DNA of 64,000 bases from an uncultured Desulfuromonas sp. (GTDB lineage: Bacteria; Desulfobacterota; Desulfuromonadia; Desulfuromonadales; Desulfuromonadaceae), in the NCBI RefSeq assembly GCF_963678835.1, contig NZ_OY787469.1, positions 868,001 to 932,000 on the forward strand, written 5' to 3'. A program made the position numbers and the translations under genes. Below the pieces are notes generated by a model. It was not told the origin of the DNA. It saw only the letters and a list, made by a program, of their open reading frames with translations, and ran no database searches. This document shows positions 1 to 8,454 of this stretch, in pieces (position 1 is the stretch's first letter; each line of letters opens with the position of its first letter).

Positions 1-59
1 TCATCACTTGGGCGCGCTGCACCTTTTCTCAAATACTGATAGTCAATTGAATATTTCAT
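1..59 (-). CDS. N-terminal fragment of an unknown gene running off the left edge
   Basis: The minus strand carries an ATG at 59 with a strong Shine-Dalgarno (AGGAGG-type, complement of 66-71) seven bases upstream. The readable start is MKYSIDYQYLRKGAARPSD, 19 residues, open to the window edge. No signal peptide or recognisable motif is seen in this short stretch, so no function is given. The good ribosome site and open frame argue that it is a real gene. Confidence 0.6.
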   Translation of the reverse strand, partial: MKYSIDYQYLRKGAARPSD

Positions 60-636
60 AAAAATTCCTCCGTAAATTTTAGATGCTAACAGTGTATTAG
101 GCAGAAATCTTTCTGCCTATCACCATATTGACTGATTCTGCCTAGTGCTCTGACAACACTAAATCTTCGGGTCTGGCTTCGCCTCGCACCATTCCCACTG
201 CGTTGCAAAATCTTGAAGTGGAGTGGCCACTTCGGCGATTTCGCGCCTTGTGTGAATGGCACGATGCTATGCCATACACTCGAATTTTTAGCATTGACAG
301 AGCACTGATATGGCTGACAGTTGTCAAGAAGAATATTCTTTGCCTGCCCAACTGATTCAGCGGTTTTATTCTGTTTATGTTCCATGGCACTTGCAGGGGC
401 GGAACCGTTGTTGCGACGGCTCATCAGACTGATATTCGCGGGTTGGATACCGCCAGACTTGTCTTCGTCGCGGAGCTGCCTCTGTCTAGTATCGTGAGTT
501 CGGCCAAAGGCCTTATCCAATAGTGCTCACGAGGATTCTCCTGACCGTGGTTGCGCCCCTTCAACTGCCATGGAATGTATGTTCTTGTGCGTTATGCTTT
601 CTCCTGCCTATTTTGGAGTGTTTTTTCTGACCTTTG
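60..636. other. Intergenic region with a hairpin; no supported gene
   Basis: About 580 bases between the partial gene and the IS110-type transposase. A perfect 9-bp hairpin (AGGCAGAAA, loop TC, TTTCTGCCT) lies at 99-118, in the leader side of the partial minus-strand gene. Open frames exist on the minus strand (86-520, 142-390), but their translations are of low complexity in character, lack a Shine-Dalgarno and match nothing I recognise. Part of the stretch probably belongs to the downstream end of the insertion sequence, whose exact edge I cannot place. Confidence 0.5.
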
Positions 637-1752
637 TTATACCACTTCCGGAATGTCAACCTCATGGGCGATGGCCCACATGAAGGCACAGAGTTCCCGG
701 GCGATGGCCGTTACAATCACCTGCTTGCATTTTCCCCGTTCCAGCATGTATTTGTAGCGGGCACAGAGCCGGAGTTGGGCTTTCCAGGAAATAGCGCAAA
801 TCTCTTGTGATAAACCTTCTTGGCGTTTATGTAACACCCGACTGATGCGGGCAGGAAGGCGGTAAGCCCAGGCTGCTTCCACAAGAACCCGGCGCACATG
901 GCCATTACCTGTCTTGGTGATGGCGCCTCGTTTCGTCTTCTCGCCACTGGAGTGTTCCGATGGAACCAGACCAAGATAGGACATCAGTTCAACGGGACTA
1001 TCAAAACGTGTCAGGTCGCCGATTTCCGCAACTGTGGTCGCAGCAACAATTAAAGAGACACCGCGTAGTGACTGATAGGCCTTGGTGACCTCAAACATAC
1101 GCCATTGCGGCAAAAGTTGCTGAATCTGATCCGTAAGGCGTTTCACCCGGCACGTGCTCTCAGTTAATGTGTCGACATATTCCTGAAGAGCGATTTGCTG
1201 AGCGGGATGGGGCATTTTAATCTCAGCGATCCACCGCATATGGGCCTGACTCCAAGGAGTTCGTCCGTTGTATCTGAACCCATGCCGAAGCAGGAAAGCC
1301 AGAATGCGCTGCTTGGCTTTTTTCTGCGTTATTTTGGCATCTTCTCTCGAGCGGGTGAGATCCCGCATCGCTTCATCTTCCGCCGCAGGGACAAAGACGC
1401 CGGACAGTTCACCGGCCCGATGCAGGCGGGCAAGCATCTGCGCATCCCGGCGGTCATTTTTTATCCGCTCGCCGCTTTTCCTTGGAATCTTTGAGGGGGC
1501 CACCACCTGGCAATCGAATCCCTGAGCTGTCAGGTGGCGGTAAATCTCATAGCCGCAAGGACCGGCTTCGTAGACAAAGTGCAGTTCAGCTCCTTTTGAA
1601 ATAAGTTTCCTAACCACCTTGTCCAGAGCAGACAAGTCACCGGCAATTTCACCGTATCGGCGAACTTCGCCAGTGCGACCGTCCTCGGCAATGGCTATCT
1701 CAATAGATTTTTTATGGACGTCCAATCCGATAAACATGCTAGAATTTTTCAA
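637..1752 (-). CDS. IS110-family transposase (DEDD/serine recombinase type)
   Basis: A 371-residue transposase that moves its own insertion sequence. The N-terminal half shows the RuvC-like DEDD domain of IS110 (GLDVHKK near residue 9, the acidic YEAGPCGY near 62, and KNDRRDAQMLARL near 98), and the C-terminal half carries the Transposase_20 domain (GLVPSEHSSGEKTKRG, near 265) with its candidate catalytic serine. The start is taken as TTG at 1752 because an AGGAGG (complement of 1759-1764) sits six bases upstream; the internal ATG five codons later lacks such a site. Length is usual for the family (about 330-400 aa), so the gene looks intact. IS110 elements lack clear inverted repeats, so the element ends are not defined here. 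The family is known to use a structured non-coding bridge RNA; see the hairpin upstream. Confidence 0.93.
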   Translation of the reverse strand: MKNSSMFIGLDVHKKSIEIAIAEDGRTGEVRRYGEIAGDLSALDKVVRKLISKGAELHFVYEAGPCGYEIYRHLTAQGFDCQVVAPSKIPRKSGERIKNDRRDAQMLARLHRAGELSGVFVPAAEDEAMRDLTRSREDAKITQKKAKQRILAFLLRHGFRYNGRTPWSQAHMRWIAEIKMPHPAQQIALQEYVDTLTESTCRVKRLTDQIQQLLPQWRMFEVTKAYQSLRGVSLIVAATTVAEIGDLTRFDSPVELMSYLGLVPSEHSSGEKTKRGAITKTGNGHVRRVLVEAAWAYRLPARISRVLHKRQEGLSQEICAISWKAQLRLCARYKYMLERGKCKQVIVTAIARELCAFMWAIAHEVDIPEVV

Positions 1753-1829
1753 GACCTGCCTCCTTGGTTTTGGCTCTGTGTTGGGGTTATTAAATTTTCA
1801 ACATAACCCACGTTTGCAAGGGGCAGGTC
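1753..1829 (-). promoter_or_regulatory. Nested hairpin that covers the transposase ribosome-binding site (bridge-RNA or translation-control candidate)
   Basis: GACCTGCC plus TCCTT at 1753-1765 pairs with AAGG plus GGCAGGTC at 1818-1829, and inside it TGGGGTTAT (1782-1790) pairs with ATAACCCA (1803-1810). The outer stem contains the Shine-Dalgarno of the IS110 transposase (complement of 1759-1764), so in RNA the ribosome site would be double-stranded. Pairing is read directly; a role in limiting transposase translation or as part of the IS110 bridge RNA is inference. Confidence 0.55.
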
Positions 1830-2137
1830 CTTTTTTGTTTCTAACTGTCAGCCATTATGTCTAGTAAATGGTTTCATTCAAGTGGTTTAAGAGCGTTTCT
1901 ATCTTTTTTAGTTGTTATTCTCGCTGGTTACAGTTTCTCTGTGGCATGTGCCTCGCCCTGCAGCTATTACGAAATGCAGAAAACTATGGAAGGATATCTG
2001 CTCTTTTGAGATCGCTTAGCCATGCTAGGCAGATTTCGATTTTGTCCCTGATATCACTTCAAATTAGCCAAGGTAAAGATAGTCGATGTTCGTGGCTTAA
2101 TCTATTTTTTTAATTTTGACTTGTGGCTATTTGCAAT
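1830..2137. other. Intergenic, nothing recognised
   Basis: About 300 bases, rather AT-rich, probably containing the upstream end of the IS110-type element and the old target sequence. A plus-strand open frame (1868-2113) has no ribosome-binding site and an improbable composition; I see no RNA gene or promoter that I can support. Confidence 0.4.
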
Positions 2138-2178
2138 AAAAAAGTCCAACGCATTAAAAATGATGCGCTGGACTTTTC
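2138..2178 (-). terminator. Rho-independent terminator (possibly bidirectional) after the polyferredoxin gene
   Basis: AAAAGTCCAACGCAT at 2140-2154 pairs almost perfectly with ATGCGCTGGACTTTT at 2163-2177 (one G-T pair). Read on the minus strand the stem is followed by TTTTTTATT. It lies 25 bases after the stop codon of the minus-strand gene. Confidence 0.85.
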
Positions 2179-2201
2179 AGATCATGGTGGAGCCCTGAGA
2201 G

Positions 2202-3203
2202 TCAAAACCCCAAGGTCGATAACCTCGGTATCCATTGGGCGTAATCGGCATAGGTCAGCACCGAGTGCCAGTGGCCTGTCGCCATGCCTAGGCCAACCCC
2301 TGCGACATAAATCCCCATAGCGACTACTGGGAACACCCATTTCGGCGTATCAGCGACCTTCGGTGGTCCCATGTGCAGGGAGTGGTGCGGGCAGGATTCG
2401 ACACAGCTCAGGCAGCCGGTACATTCTGGGCTGTGGATGGTCTTCTTGCTATCGACAGGTAGCAGTGATGGGCAGGCTTTGGCGCATTTGCCGCAGGCGG
2501 TGCAGGTGTCGATGCGGCGGCGGATTTTGAACAGGCTGAGCATGCTGACCAGACCGAGCAGGGCACCGTAGGGGCACAGGTAGCGGCACCAAGCGTTTTT
2601 GAAGAGCAGGGAAAAACCGATCAGCACAATGATCACGGCAATGGTGTCAAAGCTGGGGTCGGTGAAGAAGTGGAGCATTTTGACGTCGCTCATGGCCCAG
2701 TAGGGGGAGCCGAGAAAGCCTCCCAAGGCGCTTGCCGGCATGTCGAGCAGGATCAGTTTGGCAAAAAAAAGCAGCAACAGGTATTTGAGGCTGCGCAGCA
2801 GCAGGTCGAGCCAGCGCCACAGATGGAAGTTTTCACCGAAGACATTTTTGCCGAGCTTCCAAGTGAGTTCAGACAGGGTGCCGACTGGGCACAGCCAGGA
2901 ACAAAATGATTTTTTGGCCAGCAGGCTCATGGCAATGAAGGTAACAAACAGCACCACGGCGGCAGGATGCACCGGGTGGATGGTGCCGGTCATGGCCCAG
3001 AACTTGGTGCTGGCCAATGCGCCGATGGGCAGGAAGCCTTCAACGCCGGGAGGGCGGTTGACGAGTGCGCCGTGTCCGCCACTGGTGAAGTGATAGACAA
3101 AACGGCCGAATTGAATACCGATAAACAGAATCCAGGCGAAGAAAACCCATTGAACCGTTAAGCGCCAGAAGCGCACGGTCGTTAGTTGGGGCGCAAGCTG
3201 CAT
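2202..3203 (-). CDS. Membrane polyferredoxin, NapH/CcoG-like 4Fe-4S binding protein
   Basis: A 333-residue inner-membrane electron-transfer protein. About six hydrophobic segments (residues 15-35, 80-100, 130-150, 185-205 and a C-terminal one near 295) surround two CxxxCP elements (FCSWLCPVG near 104, WCRYLCPYG near 210), the hallmark of the NapH/MauN/CcoG group. Two ferredoxin-type clusters follow: CTACGKCAKACP (about 237-248) and CTGCLSCVESCP (about 264-275). The start ATG at 3203 has GGAG seven bases upstream. It stands alone between a terminator and the sixA hairpin, with no napDAGB or cytochrome oxidase genes beside it. It likely passes electrons from the quinone pool or a periplasmic partner, but the partner cannot be told from the window. 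Confidence 0.85.
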   Translation of the reverse strand: MQLAPQLTTVRFWRLTVQWVFFAWILFIGIQFGRFVYHFTSGGHGALVNRPPGVEGFLPIGALASTKFWAMTGTIHPVHPAAVVLFVTFIAMSLLAKKSFCSWLCPVGTLSELTWKLGKNVFGENFHLWRWLDLLLRSLKYLLLLFFAKLILLDMPASALGGFLGSPYWAMSDVKMLHFFTDPSFDTIAVIIVLIGFSLLFKNAWCRYLCPYGALLGLVSMLSLFKIRRRIDTCTACGKCAKACPSLLPVDSKKTIHSPECTGCLSCVESCPHHSLHMGPPKVADTPKWVFPVVAMGIYVAGVGLGMATGHWHSVLTYADYAQWIPRLSTLGF

Positions 3204-3303
3204 GATGTGTCTCCACAGATGTGAGTATGCTGATGATGCGGGTTATCCTAGCACCGGCGGCACGTAGAAAAAACCGCTATTCGCACAGTGAAGACAGGCT
3301 ATG

Positions 3304-3333
3304 GGCGTTCTCATTCTTCTGATTGAGAACGCC
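3304..3333. terminator. Hairpin after the ppk1-CYTH-sixA operon
   Basis: GGCGTTCTCA (3304-3313) and TGAGAACGCC (3324-3333) form a perfect 10-bp stem just beyond the sixA stop codon. There is no U-run on the minus strand, so it may be a weak terminator or an RNA 3'-end stabiliser. Confidence 0.5.
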
Positions 3334-3340
3334 TCTTGGC

Positions 3341-3847
3341 TCAGCGAAGCTTTTTGGGGGTGATCTTAGCCTGGGTGGTGCCGCATCCGGTGGTGACATC
3401 CTGCCAGGTGCGGCAGGGCAGTTCGATGATATACACGGCGCAGGTTGGCAGGGTTTCGATCATCTCGCCGGTCAGGGCATTGACGAGGTCAAGCAGGCCG
3501 GGATTGTGGCCGACCAGGGCGAGATGGTCAATGCGGTCATCAAGGTTGTTGATAATCCCCAACAACTCGGATGCTTCAGCCAGATAGAGTTTTTTCTTTT
3601 TCTCAAGACTGCTGAGGCTGAGTTTTGCGGTACTGGCGATGATTTTGGTGGTCATCAGAGCGCGTAACGCATTGCTCGACCACATGGTGTCGGGCCGCCA
3701 TTTCTGATCTTTAAGCCATTTACCGATGTGAGCAGCATCTTTTTCGCCGCGGCGGGTGAGGGGACGTTGTTTGTCGTCAAGTTCGCCGTCGTCCCAGCAG
3801 GACTTGGCGTGGCGGATCAGGGTGAGTTTTTTTGTGGTGTTGGACAT
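3341..3847 (-). CDS. sixA: Phosphohistidine phosphatase SixA
   Basis: A 168-residue histidine-phosphatase superfamily protein. The RHAKS signature (His 13 from the chosen start, LTLIRHAKSCWDD) is the SixA form of the RHG motif, and LVGHNPGL near residue 105 supplies the second catalytic histidine. SixA enzymes remove phosphate from phosphohistidine proteins. The ATG at 3847 is preferred over an in-frame TTG at 3862 because it has GGGAG eight bases upstream and overlaps the TGA of the CYTH gene by one base, implying translational coupling. It is the last gene of the ppk1-CYTH-sixA operon. Its position beside a kinase that works through phosphohistidine suggests, but does not prove, that polyphosphate metabolism provides its substrate. 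Confidence 0.88.
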   Translation of the reverse strand: MSNTTKKLTLIRHAKSCWDDGELDDKQRPLTRRGEKDAAHIGKWLKDQKWRPDTMWSSNALRALMTTKIIASTAKLSLSSLEKKKKLYLAEASELLGIINNLDDRIDHLALVGHNPGLLDLVNALTGEMIETLPTCAVYIIELPCRTWQDVTTGCGTTQAKITPKKLR

Positions 3848-4323
3848 CAGTGTTTCTCCCAACTTGAATAGGGGGTGACACTCAGGCTGGCGTTAAAGTA
3901 GCGCGGGTCGTCTGTGACTTCGACTCCGATCCAGTCAGGACGGGAAAAGGTTTGTGTTTCAGAGTCGAGTTCGATCTCGGCGACAATCAGTCCCTGGTTT
4001 TCACCGAGGAACTCATCGATTTCCCAGGTCAGGCCATCAATGTGGATCAGGTAGCGCCACTTTTCGATGAGCGGGCGCTGGCACAGGTTTGCGAGCATGT
4101 CCCGGCCGTCTTCCACGGGAATGGCATATTCAAATTCACTGCGGGTCGCGCCGACGGTTGCACCTTTGACGGTGAGCCAGGCGTTGTTATCGGCAACGCG
4201 TACCCGCACAGACCGGCCGGGCAGGGTGGACAGGTAGCCTTGACTGAAGCGACTGCGCGAGGTGGCCTGTTCGCGCCAGTCATCACCAACAACGAGAAAT
4301 TTGCGTTCGATTTCGACAGCCAC
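3847..4323 (-). CDS. CYTH domain protein (triphosphate tunnel metalloenzyme)
   Basis: A 158-residue single CYTH domain. The diagnostic EIERKFLV lies at residues 4-11, followed by alternating charged strands of the tunnel fold (RVRVADNNAWLTVKG, EFEYAIP, EIDEFLGENQGLIVAEIELDSE). Enzymes of this fold hydrolyse tripolyphosphate, thiamine triphosphate or make cAMP; class IV cyclases and inorganic triphosphatases look alike, so the substrate is open. The start is GTG at 4323, with AGGAGG four bases upstream; frames extending beyond it have no start codon. It lies 16 bases after ppk1 and overlaps sixA, so a polyphosphate or tripolyphosphate role is the simplest reading. Short for the family because it lacks the C-terminal CHAD domain that is often fused. 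Confidence 0.85.
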   Translation of the reverse strand: MAVEIERKFLVVGDDWREQATSRSRFSQGYLSTLPGRSVRVRVADNNAWLTVKGATVGATRSEFEYAIPVEDGRDMLANLCQRPLIEKWRYLIHIDGLTWEIDEFLGENQGLIVAEIELDSETQTFSRPDWIGVEVTDDPRYFNASLSVTPYSSWEKH

Positions 4324-4339
4324 GTGTCCTCCTAGTGTC

Positions 4340-6418
4340 CTATGAATCAACCGGATGGATGGTGTTTTGCAAGTGGTCGATTAGTGCTATCTGTGAGCGA
4401 ATGATTGGTTGTTTTTTGGTCCGTTTGCGGAACTGGTTTTTCATTTTGGCATCCCACACCCGGGCCTTGCAGTTGTCTTTCCATTGCAATTCAAAACAGT
4501 CGCGCAATTGTTGCCGCAGTTGGGGGTCGTAGATGGGGGCCGCAACTTCGACACGCCGGTCAAAGTTACGCGGTAACCAGTCGCCTGAAGAGATAAAATA
4601 CTTCGGATTGTCCTCGTTGCAAAAAATAAAAAACCGCGAATGCTCTAAAAACCGGTCAACAATGCTGATGGCCTCAATATTTTCACTGTATTTTTCAATA
4701 CCCGGCATCAGCGAAAACATGCTGCGGGCGATGATGCGGATTTTGACGCCGGCATTGCTGGCCTTGTAAAGCAGCTTGGCGATATCCTGATCGGACAGGT
4801 TGTTGATCTTGATGTCAATCCAGGCCGGTTTTCCCGCCTTGGCCTGGCGGATTTCCGTGTTGATCAGGCGGCGCAGTTTATTGCGGGTCTGAAACGGCGA
4901 CACCACCAGATGACGGAAGATGGGGATGCGGTATTTGTTGGTGAAAAACTCAAACACCTTGTGTACTTCGCCAGTGAGGTGAGGATTGGAGGTCATCAGC
5001 ATGTGATCGGTGTAGAGCTTGGCTGTGCCTTCGTGAAAGTTGCCGGTGCCGATGCAGGCGTAGCGTACTTTTTCATTGCCCTCGTGACGAGTGATCAGGC
5101 ACAACTTGGCGTGCACTTTGAGGCCGGGCAGGCCGTGAACGACCTGCACGCCGTCTTCACGCAGCAGGCTCGACCACGACAAATTGGCCTCTTCGTCAAA
5201 GCGCGCCTGAAGTTCAACAACGACAAAGACTTTTTTGCCGTTTTGTGCCGCGTTGACCAGAGCATTGACGATCTGGCTGTTCTTGGCCAAACGGTAGACC
5301 GTCATGCGGATGGTGGTGACCCGCGGGTCAATGGCCGCCTCACGCAGCAGGTCGATCATGTGGCTGAAGTCGTGATACGGGAAGTAAAGCAGTACTTCCC
5401 GTTGTTTGATCTGATCCATCATGGAGGCGTTGGGTTCAATCCACGGATGGCTCTGCGGCTCAAAATTCCCCGGATAATACGCGTGTGGACGGTCCAGCTT
5501 GGGAAAGCCGATAAAGTCTTTAAAGTTGTGATAGCGGCCACCGGGAATGCAGGTGTCGCTATTGGTGATATCGAGATTTTTACGTAGTTGTTCAAGGCAG
5601 GCTTCGGGCATGTTGCGGTCGTAGAGAAAACGCACCGGAATGCCCGACTTGCGCCGGGTCAGGCCGTCCTGAATTTTTTGCGGAAAAGTCTTGAACAGCT
5701 CATCGTCAACATCCAACTCGGAATCGCGGGTCATTTTAACGGTGTAGGCGTTAAAACTGTCATAGTCGAAGTAGCAGAAAATGTCGACAAGACCCAGACG
5801 GATAATATCGTCAAGCAAAATGATCTCCACTGTGCCATTGGTCGCCGGCAGTTTCAGAAACCGGGATACCTTGTCTGCCGGTACCTGAATCAACGCATAA
5901 TCGGTGTTATTTTTTGTGCTGTTGTGCAGGGTGATGGCCAGATAGATCAGGTGGTCTTTGACGAACGGTTCGGTTTTGCGTTTGAGCATCAGCGGCACGA
6001 GAAATGGTCGAACTTTGTCGTGAAAGTACTCCATGACAAACGCTTTTTGTTCGTCGCTAAGCTCGCTTTCATCGCGGATAAATATATGCTCGGCAGCCAG
6101 CAACTCAAGCAATTCCTCGTAGAGCGTTTCAAACCTGTTGGTTTGTTTGAGAACCATGGTCTGGATTTCGTCGAGGATTTTTTTCGGGTCCTGACCGATC
6201 AGGGTAATGGCTTTTTTACGGATTTTCAGCAGCCGGTGCAGAGTGGCCACGCGCACACGGAAAAATTCATCGAGATTGGAGGAGAAGATGCCGAGGAACT
6301 TGAGCCGCTCCAGTAATGGAACCTGAGGGTCTCCCGCTTCCTGCAACACCCGGGCGTTGAAGAGTAACCAGCTAATTTCTTTACTGATAAATGGTTGATT
6401 TGTCACCGATGTCCCCAT
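4340..6418 (-). CDS. ppk1: Polyphosphate kinase 1
   Basis: A 692-residue PPK1, the usual length, which reversibly makes polyphosphate from ATP. The N-terminal and head domains start with SWLLFNARVLQEA and FLGIFSSNLDEFFRVR. Both conserved histidines of the phospholipase-D-like core are present: LKVHAKLCLI (the autophosphorylated histidine in this family) and FLEHSRFFIF, with the SSGDWLPRNFDRRVE signature after it. The annotated ATG at 6418 lacks a clear ribosome site; a GTG five codons in (6406) with GGGG before it is an alternative. It leads the operon with CYTH and sixA genes. No adjacent ppx is seen. Confidence 0.95.
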   Translation of the reverse strand: MGTSVTNQPFISKEISWLLFNARVLQEAGDPQVPLLERLKFLGIFSSNLDEFFRVRVATLHRLLKIRKKAITLIGQDPKKILDEIQTMVLKQTNRFETLYEELLELLAAEHIFIRDESELSDEQKAFVMEYFHDKVRPFLVPLMLKRKTEPFVKDHLIYLAITLHNSTKNNTDYALIQVPADKVSRFLKLPATNGTVEIILLDDIIRLGLVDIFCYFDYDSFNAYTVKMTRDSELDVDDELFKTFPQKIQDGLTRRKSGIPVRFLYDRNMPEACLEQLRKNLDITNSDTCIPGGRYHNFKDFIGFPKLDRPHAYYPGNFEPQSHPWIEPNASMMDQIKQREVLLYFPYHDFSHMIDLLREAAIDPRVTTIRMTVYRLAKNSQIVNALVNAAQNGKKVFVVVELQARFDEEANLSWSSLLREDGVQVVHGLPGLKVHAKLCLITRHEGNEKVRYACIGTGNFHEGTAKLYTDHMLMTSNPHLTGEVHKVFEFFTNKYRIPIFRHLVVSPFQTRNKLRRLINTEIRQAKAGKPAWIDIKINNLSDQDIAKLLYKASNAGVKIRIIARSMFSLMPGIEKYSENIEAISIVDRFLEHSRFFIFCNEDNPKYFISSGDWLPRNFDRRVEVAAPIYDPQLRQQLRDCFELQWKDNCKARVWDAKMKNQFRKRTKKQPIIRSQIALIDHLQNTIHPVDS

Positions 6419-6758
6419 GTCATTGTAAGTATTTCATGTGATGATTCATGCCCTCATCATGAGAGCGACTCATCGTATTGCAGTGATGTTAGGAAACAGT
6501 GAGTAATGCGCGTCTAAAAATTAATTCCCACACACGATCAGGCGGTGCCGCTGCCTTTCGTCTGCTGTCTATTAACCAGTGTAGCCGACAAACCAGGACT
6601 TCGCAGCCGGTGGAGACGGATTTAGCCAAAGAGGTCGCCCGGCGTTCGGCAGAACAGGGAGGTTTTTAAGGTGGGCAGGATGGAGGACTGGCAGCCTGCC
6701 GTGGACCAACGCACCCTGCGTACCGGGTTGAAACAGAAATCCGTTTTTTGTGGTGTTG
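6419..6758. other. Intergenic, nothing recognised
   Basis: About 340 bases between the promoter side of ppk1 and the 3' end of the minus-strand hydrolase gene. It should contain the ppk1 promoter. No open frame with a ribosome-binding site, no strong terminator and no repeat was seen. Confidence 0.4.
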
Positions 6759-7253
6759 CTACTGCGCTGGGGCAGCGTCCAGATACAGCAGCCGACATTT
6801 CAATTCAAACACCTGCTTGAGCATCAGCACAATGCTGGCATTCAATCGATGACCATCATCCACCTCAATCAGCGGAGCACCGAAACGGCGCGAACTGGCG
6901 ATGGGTACCACATCGTCCTGGCGGCCGTGGATTATTATTGTTGGTGGTAATCCTTCGGCGCTCAGCCCGTCAGCGTGCTCGGTATGCAATGCCGGGGCGC
7001 ACAGCACCAAGGCGGCAACCCGCGGTTCTACCTGCTGCAGCAGCAGGGCCATGAGACCACCGGCGCTGGAACCGACAACGAGGAACGGTCCGGGCTGATC
7101 ACGCAAGGTGTCGCGGATGATGGTCAGGCGCTGCTGGGGATCAAACACCCCTTCGCAGTCCGGCGAAATGACCTCGCCAAACATCGCCTTAAGGGCCTGA
7201 TACTTACTGCCGTGCGGCCCGGTTTCCAGACCATGTAAAAAAACAAGTTGCAT
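6759..7253 (-). CDS. YqiA-like alpha/beta hydrolase (small esterase)
   Basis: A 164-residue alpha/beta hydrolase lacking a lid domain. FLHGLETGPHGSKYQAL at the N-terminus is the oxyanion region, VVGSSAGGLMALLL near residue 59 is the nucleophile elbow (Ser in GSSAGG), IIHGRQDDVVP near 110 holds the acid Asp, and VDDGHRL near 131 the catalytic His. This order and length match YqiA-type esterases. The substrate is unknown. It is transcribed away from the marR-yceI-wrbA operon, with which it shares a 95-base intergenic region containing the MarR operator, so it may be co-regulated. Confidence 0.8.
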   Translation of the reverse strand: MQLVFLHGLETGPHGSKYQALKAMFGEVISPDCEGVFDPQQRLTIIRDTLRDQPGPFLVVGSSAGGLMALLLQQVEPRVAALVLCAPALHTEHADGLSAEGLPPTIIIHGRQDDVVPIASSRRFGAPLIEVDDGHRLNASIVLMLKQVFELKCRLLYLDAAPAQ

Positions 7254-7290
7254 GATTTTGCCTCCTTGAGAGGAAAGTGGCCGTCGTAAC

Positions 7291-7331
7291 TTGACAGGCG
7301 ACTGTTGTATGATAGTTTAATATTAAACTAT
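7291..7331 (+). promoter_or_regulatory. MarR-type operator overlapping a promoter
   Basis: ATAGTTTAATATTAAACTAT at 7312-7331 is a perfect 20-bp palindrome ending 17 bases before the marR start codon. A TTGACA at 7291-7296 is a consensus -35 element, and the -10 region expected 16-18 bases later falls inside the palindrome. The regulator encoded immediately downstream would therefore be expected to block its own transcription. Palindrome and -35 are seen; the binding protein is inferred. Confidence 0.8.
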
Positions 7332-7348
7332 TAAACATGGAGTTAATT

Positions 7349-7816
7349 ATGCCGACGGCCTATCACGGGACAGAACAGGAACAGCGGGCTCTGAACACAC
7401 TTATAAAAATGTTGCGAGCGGCGGAATCTGTGTCTACCTTTTTACAGAGCGGTCGGGTCAGTGCCGGATTGTCGATCAGCCAGTTTGGCGTGTTGGAGAC
7501 GTTGTATCATCTTGGTCCCATGTGCCAGAAAGATCTTGGCCAAAAAATCCTTAAAAGCAGCGGTAATATTACCACAGTGATCGACAATCTGGAAAAGCGA
7601 CAGCTCGTTGAGCGACGGCGACTGGAAACGGATCGCCGCTATTTCCAAGTGCATTTGACCGAAAAAGGACGCACCTTGATCGCCCAAGTGTTCCCCGAGC
7701 ATGTGGAGCGTATTGTCGAACGGTTCAGCGTCTTGTCGGCGGATGAGCAGGAGCAGTTGGCCATGCTGTGTAAAAAGTTTGGGATGGCCTCGACAGAAAA
7801 AGACCCCGAACCGTAA
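7349..7816 (+). CDS. MarR-family transcriptional regulator
   Basis: A 155-residue winged-helix regulator. The recognition region reads LSISQFGVLETLYHLGPMCQKDLGQKILKSSGNITTVIDNLEKRQLVERR, with the wing DRRYFQVHLTEKGR, typical of MarR proteins that sense phenolic compounds, quinones or oxidants. ATG at 7349 is preferred to the ATG at 7337 because GGAGTT lies just upstream and fits spacing. The gene starts 17 bases after a perfect palindrome and is followed after 10 bases by yceI and then wrbA, so it looks like an autoregulated repressor of a quinone/redox-stress operon (inference from neighbours). No cysteine sensor pair typical of OhrR is obvious; the single Cys lie in MCQKDL and LCKKFG. Confidence 0.9.
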   Translation: MPTAYHGTEQEQRALNTLIKMLRAAESVSTFLQSGRVSAGLSISQFGVLETLYHLGPMCQKDLGQKILKSSGNITTVIDNLEKRQLVERRRLETDRRYFQVHLTEKGRTLIAQVFPEHVERIVERFSVLSADEQEQLAMLCKKFGMASTEKDPEP

Positions 7817-7826
7817 GGAGTTCGTT

Positions 7827-8411
7827 ATGAAAAAGCCCCTCTTATTTCTCCTGATCATGCTGACGGTGTCGATTGCCAATGGCGCTGCCAGTGAGTGGCG
7901 CATCGACCCGGACCACTCCAATGCCCAGTTCCGTATCCGTCATCTGATGATCAGTGACGTAGCCGGCATGTTTCCCACCATCACAGGCAAGCTGACCCTC
8001 AATGACGATAACGTCAGCGACTCTTCAATTGAGGTGACTGTTGCGGTTGCGTCACTCGATACCGGCGTGGCCAAGCGCGATGCGCATCTGCTCGGTCGTG
8101 ATTTTTTCGACGCGGCCACATATCCGGCCATGACCTTTGTTTCAACCAAAATTGGCACAACCGATCAGGGCCTGACCCTTTATGGCATTCTAACCATTCG
8201 TGGTCACAGCCAGCCGACCGTCTTTACCGTAACCGATCTGACGAAACCGCTGAAAGACCCGTGGGGGATGACACGCATGGGCGCGTCGGCAACCACCACC
8301 ATCAATCGCCGCGATTTCGGCATGGTGTGGAATGAGACCCTCGACAACGGTAATGCCATGATCGGCAATGAGGTTGCGTTACAGATTGATATGGAACTGA
8401 CTCGTCAATAA
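7827..8411 (+). CDS. YceI family periplasmic lipid/isoprenoid-binding protein
   Basis: A 194-residue exported protein: [22 protein letters not shown] is a signal peptide, and the mature protein begins [20 protein letters not shown], the YceI signature for an eight-stranded lipocalin-like barrel that binds long isoprenoids such as quinones. The start ATG at 7827 has AAGGAG seven bases upstream. It lies between marR and wrbA in one operon; a polyisoprenoid-binding protein together with a quinone reductase and a MarR regulator supports a role in handling quinone stress at the envelope. Confidence 0.9.
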   Translation: MKKPLLFLLIMLTVSIANGAASEWRIDPDHSNAQFRIRHLMISDVAGMFPTITGKLTLNDDNVSDSSIEVTVAVASLDTGVAKRDAHLLGRDFFDAATYPAMTFVSTKIGTTDQGLTLYGILTIRGHSQPTVFTVTDLTKPLKDPWGMTRMGASATTTINRRDFGMVWNETLDNGNAMIGNEVALQIDMELTRQ

Positions 8412-8454
8412 CGTGTACCCTTTGAACTCTTTCCTCGCACAAAGGAGATTTATC

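Noticed and set aside
86..520. Possible minus-strand gene of 144 codons
   Set aside because: No ribosome-binding site, odd composition, no recognisable domain; the stretch also contains a hairpin and probably the end of the IS110 element.
4910..6316. Two long plus-strand frames opposite ppk1
   Set aside because: They are antisense shadows of the clearly coding ppk1 and lack start signals.
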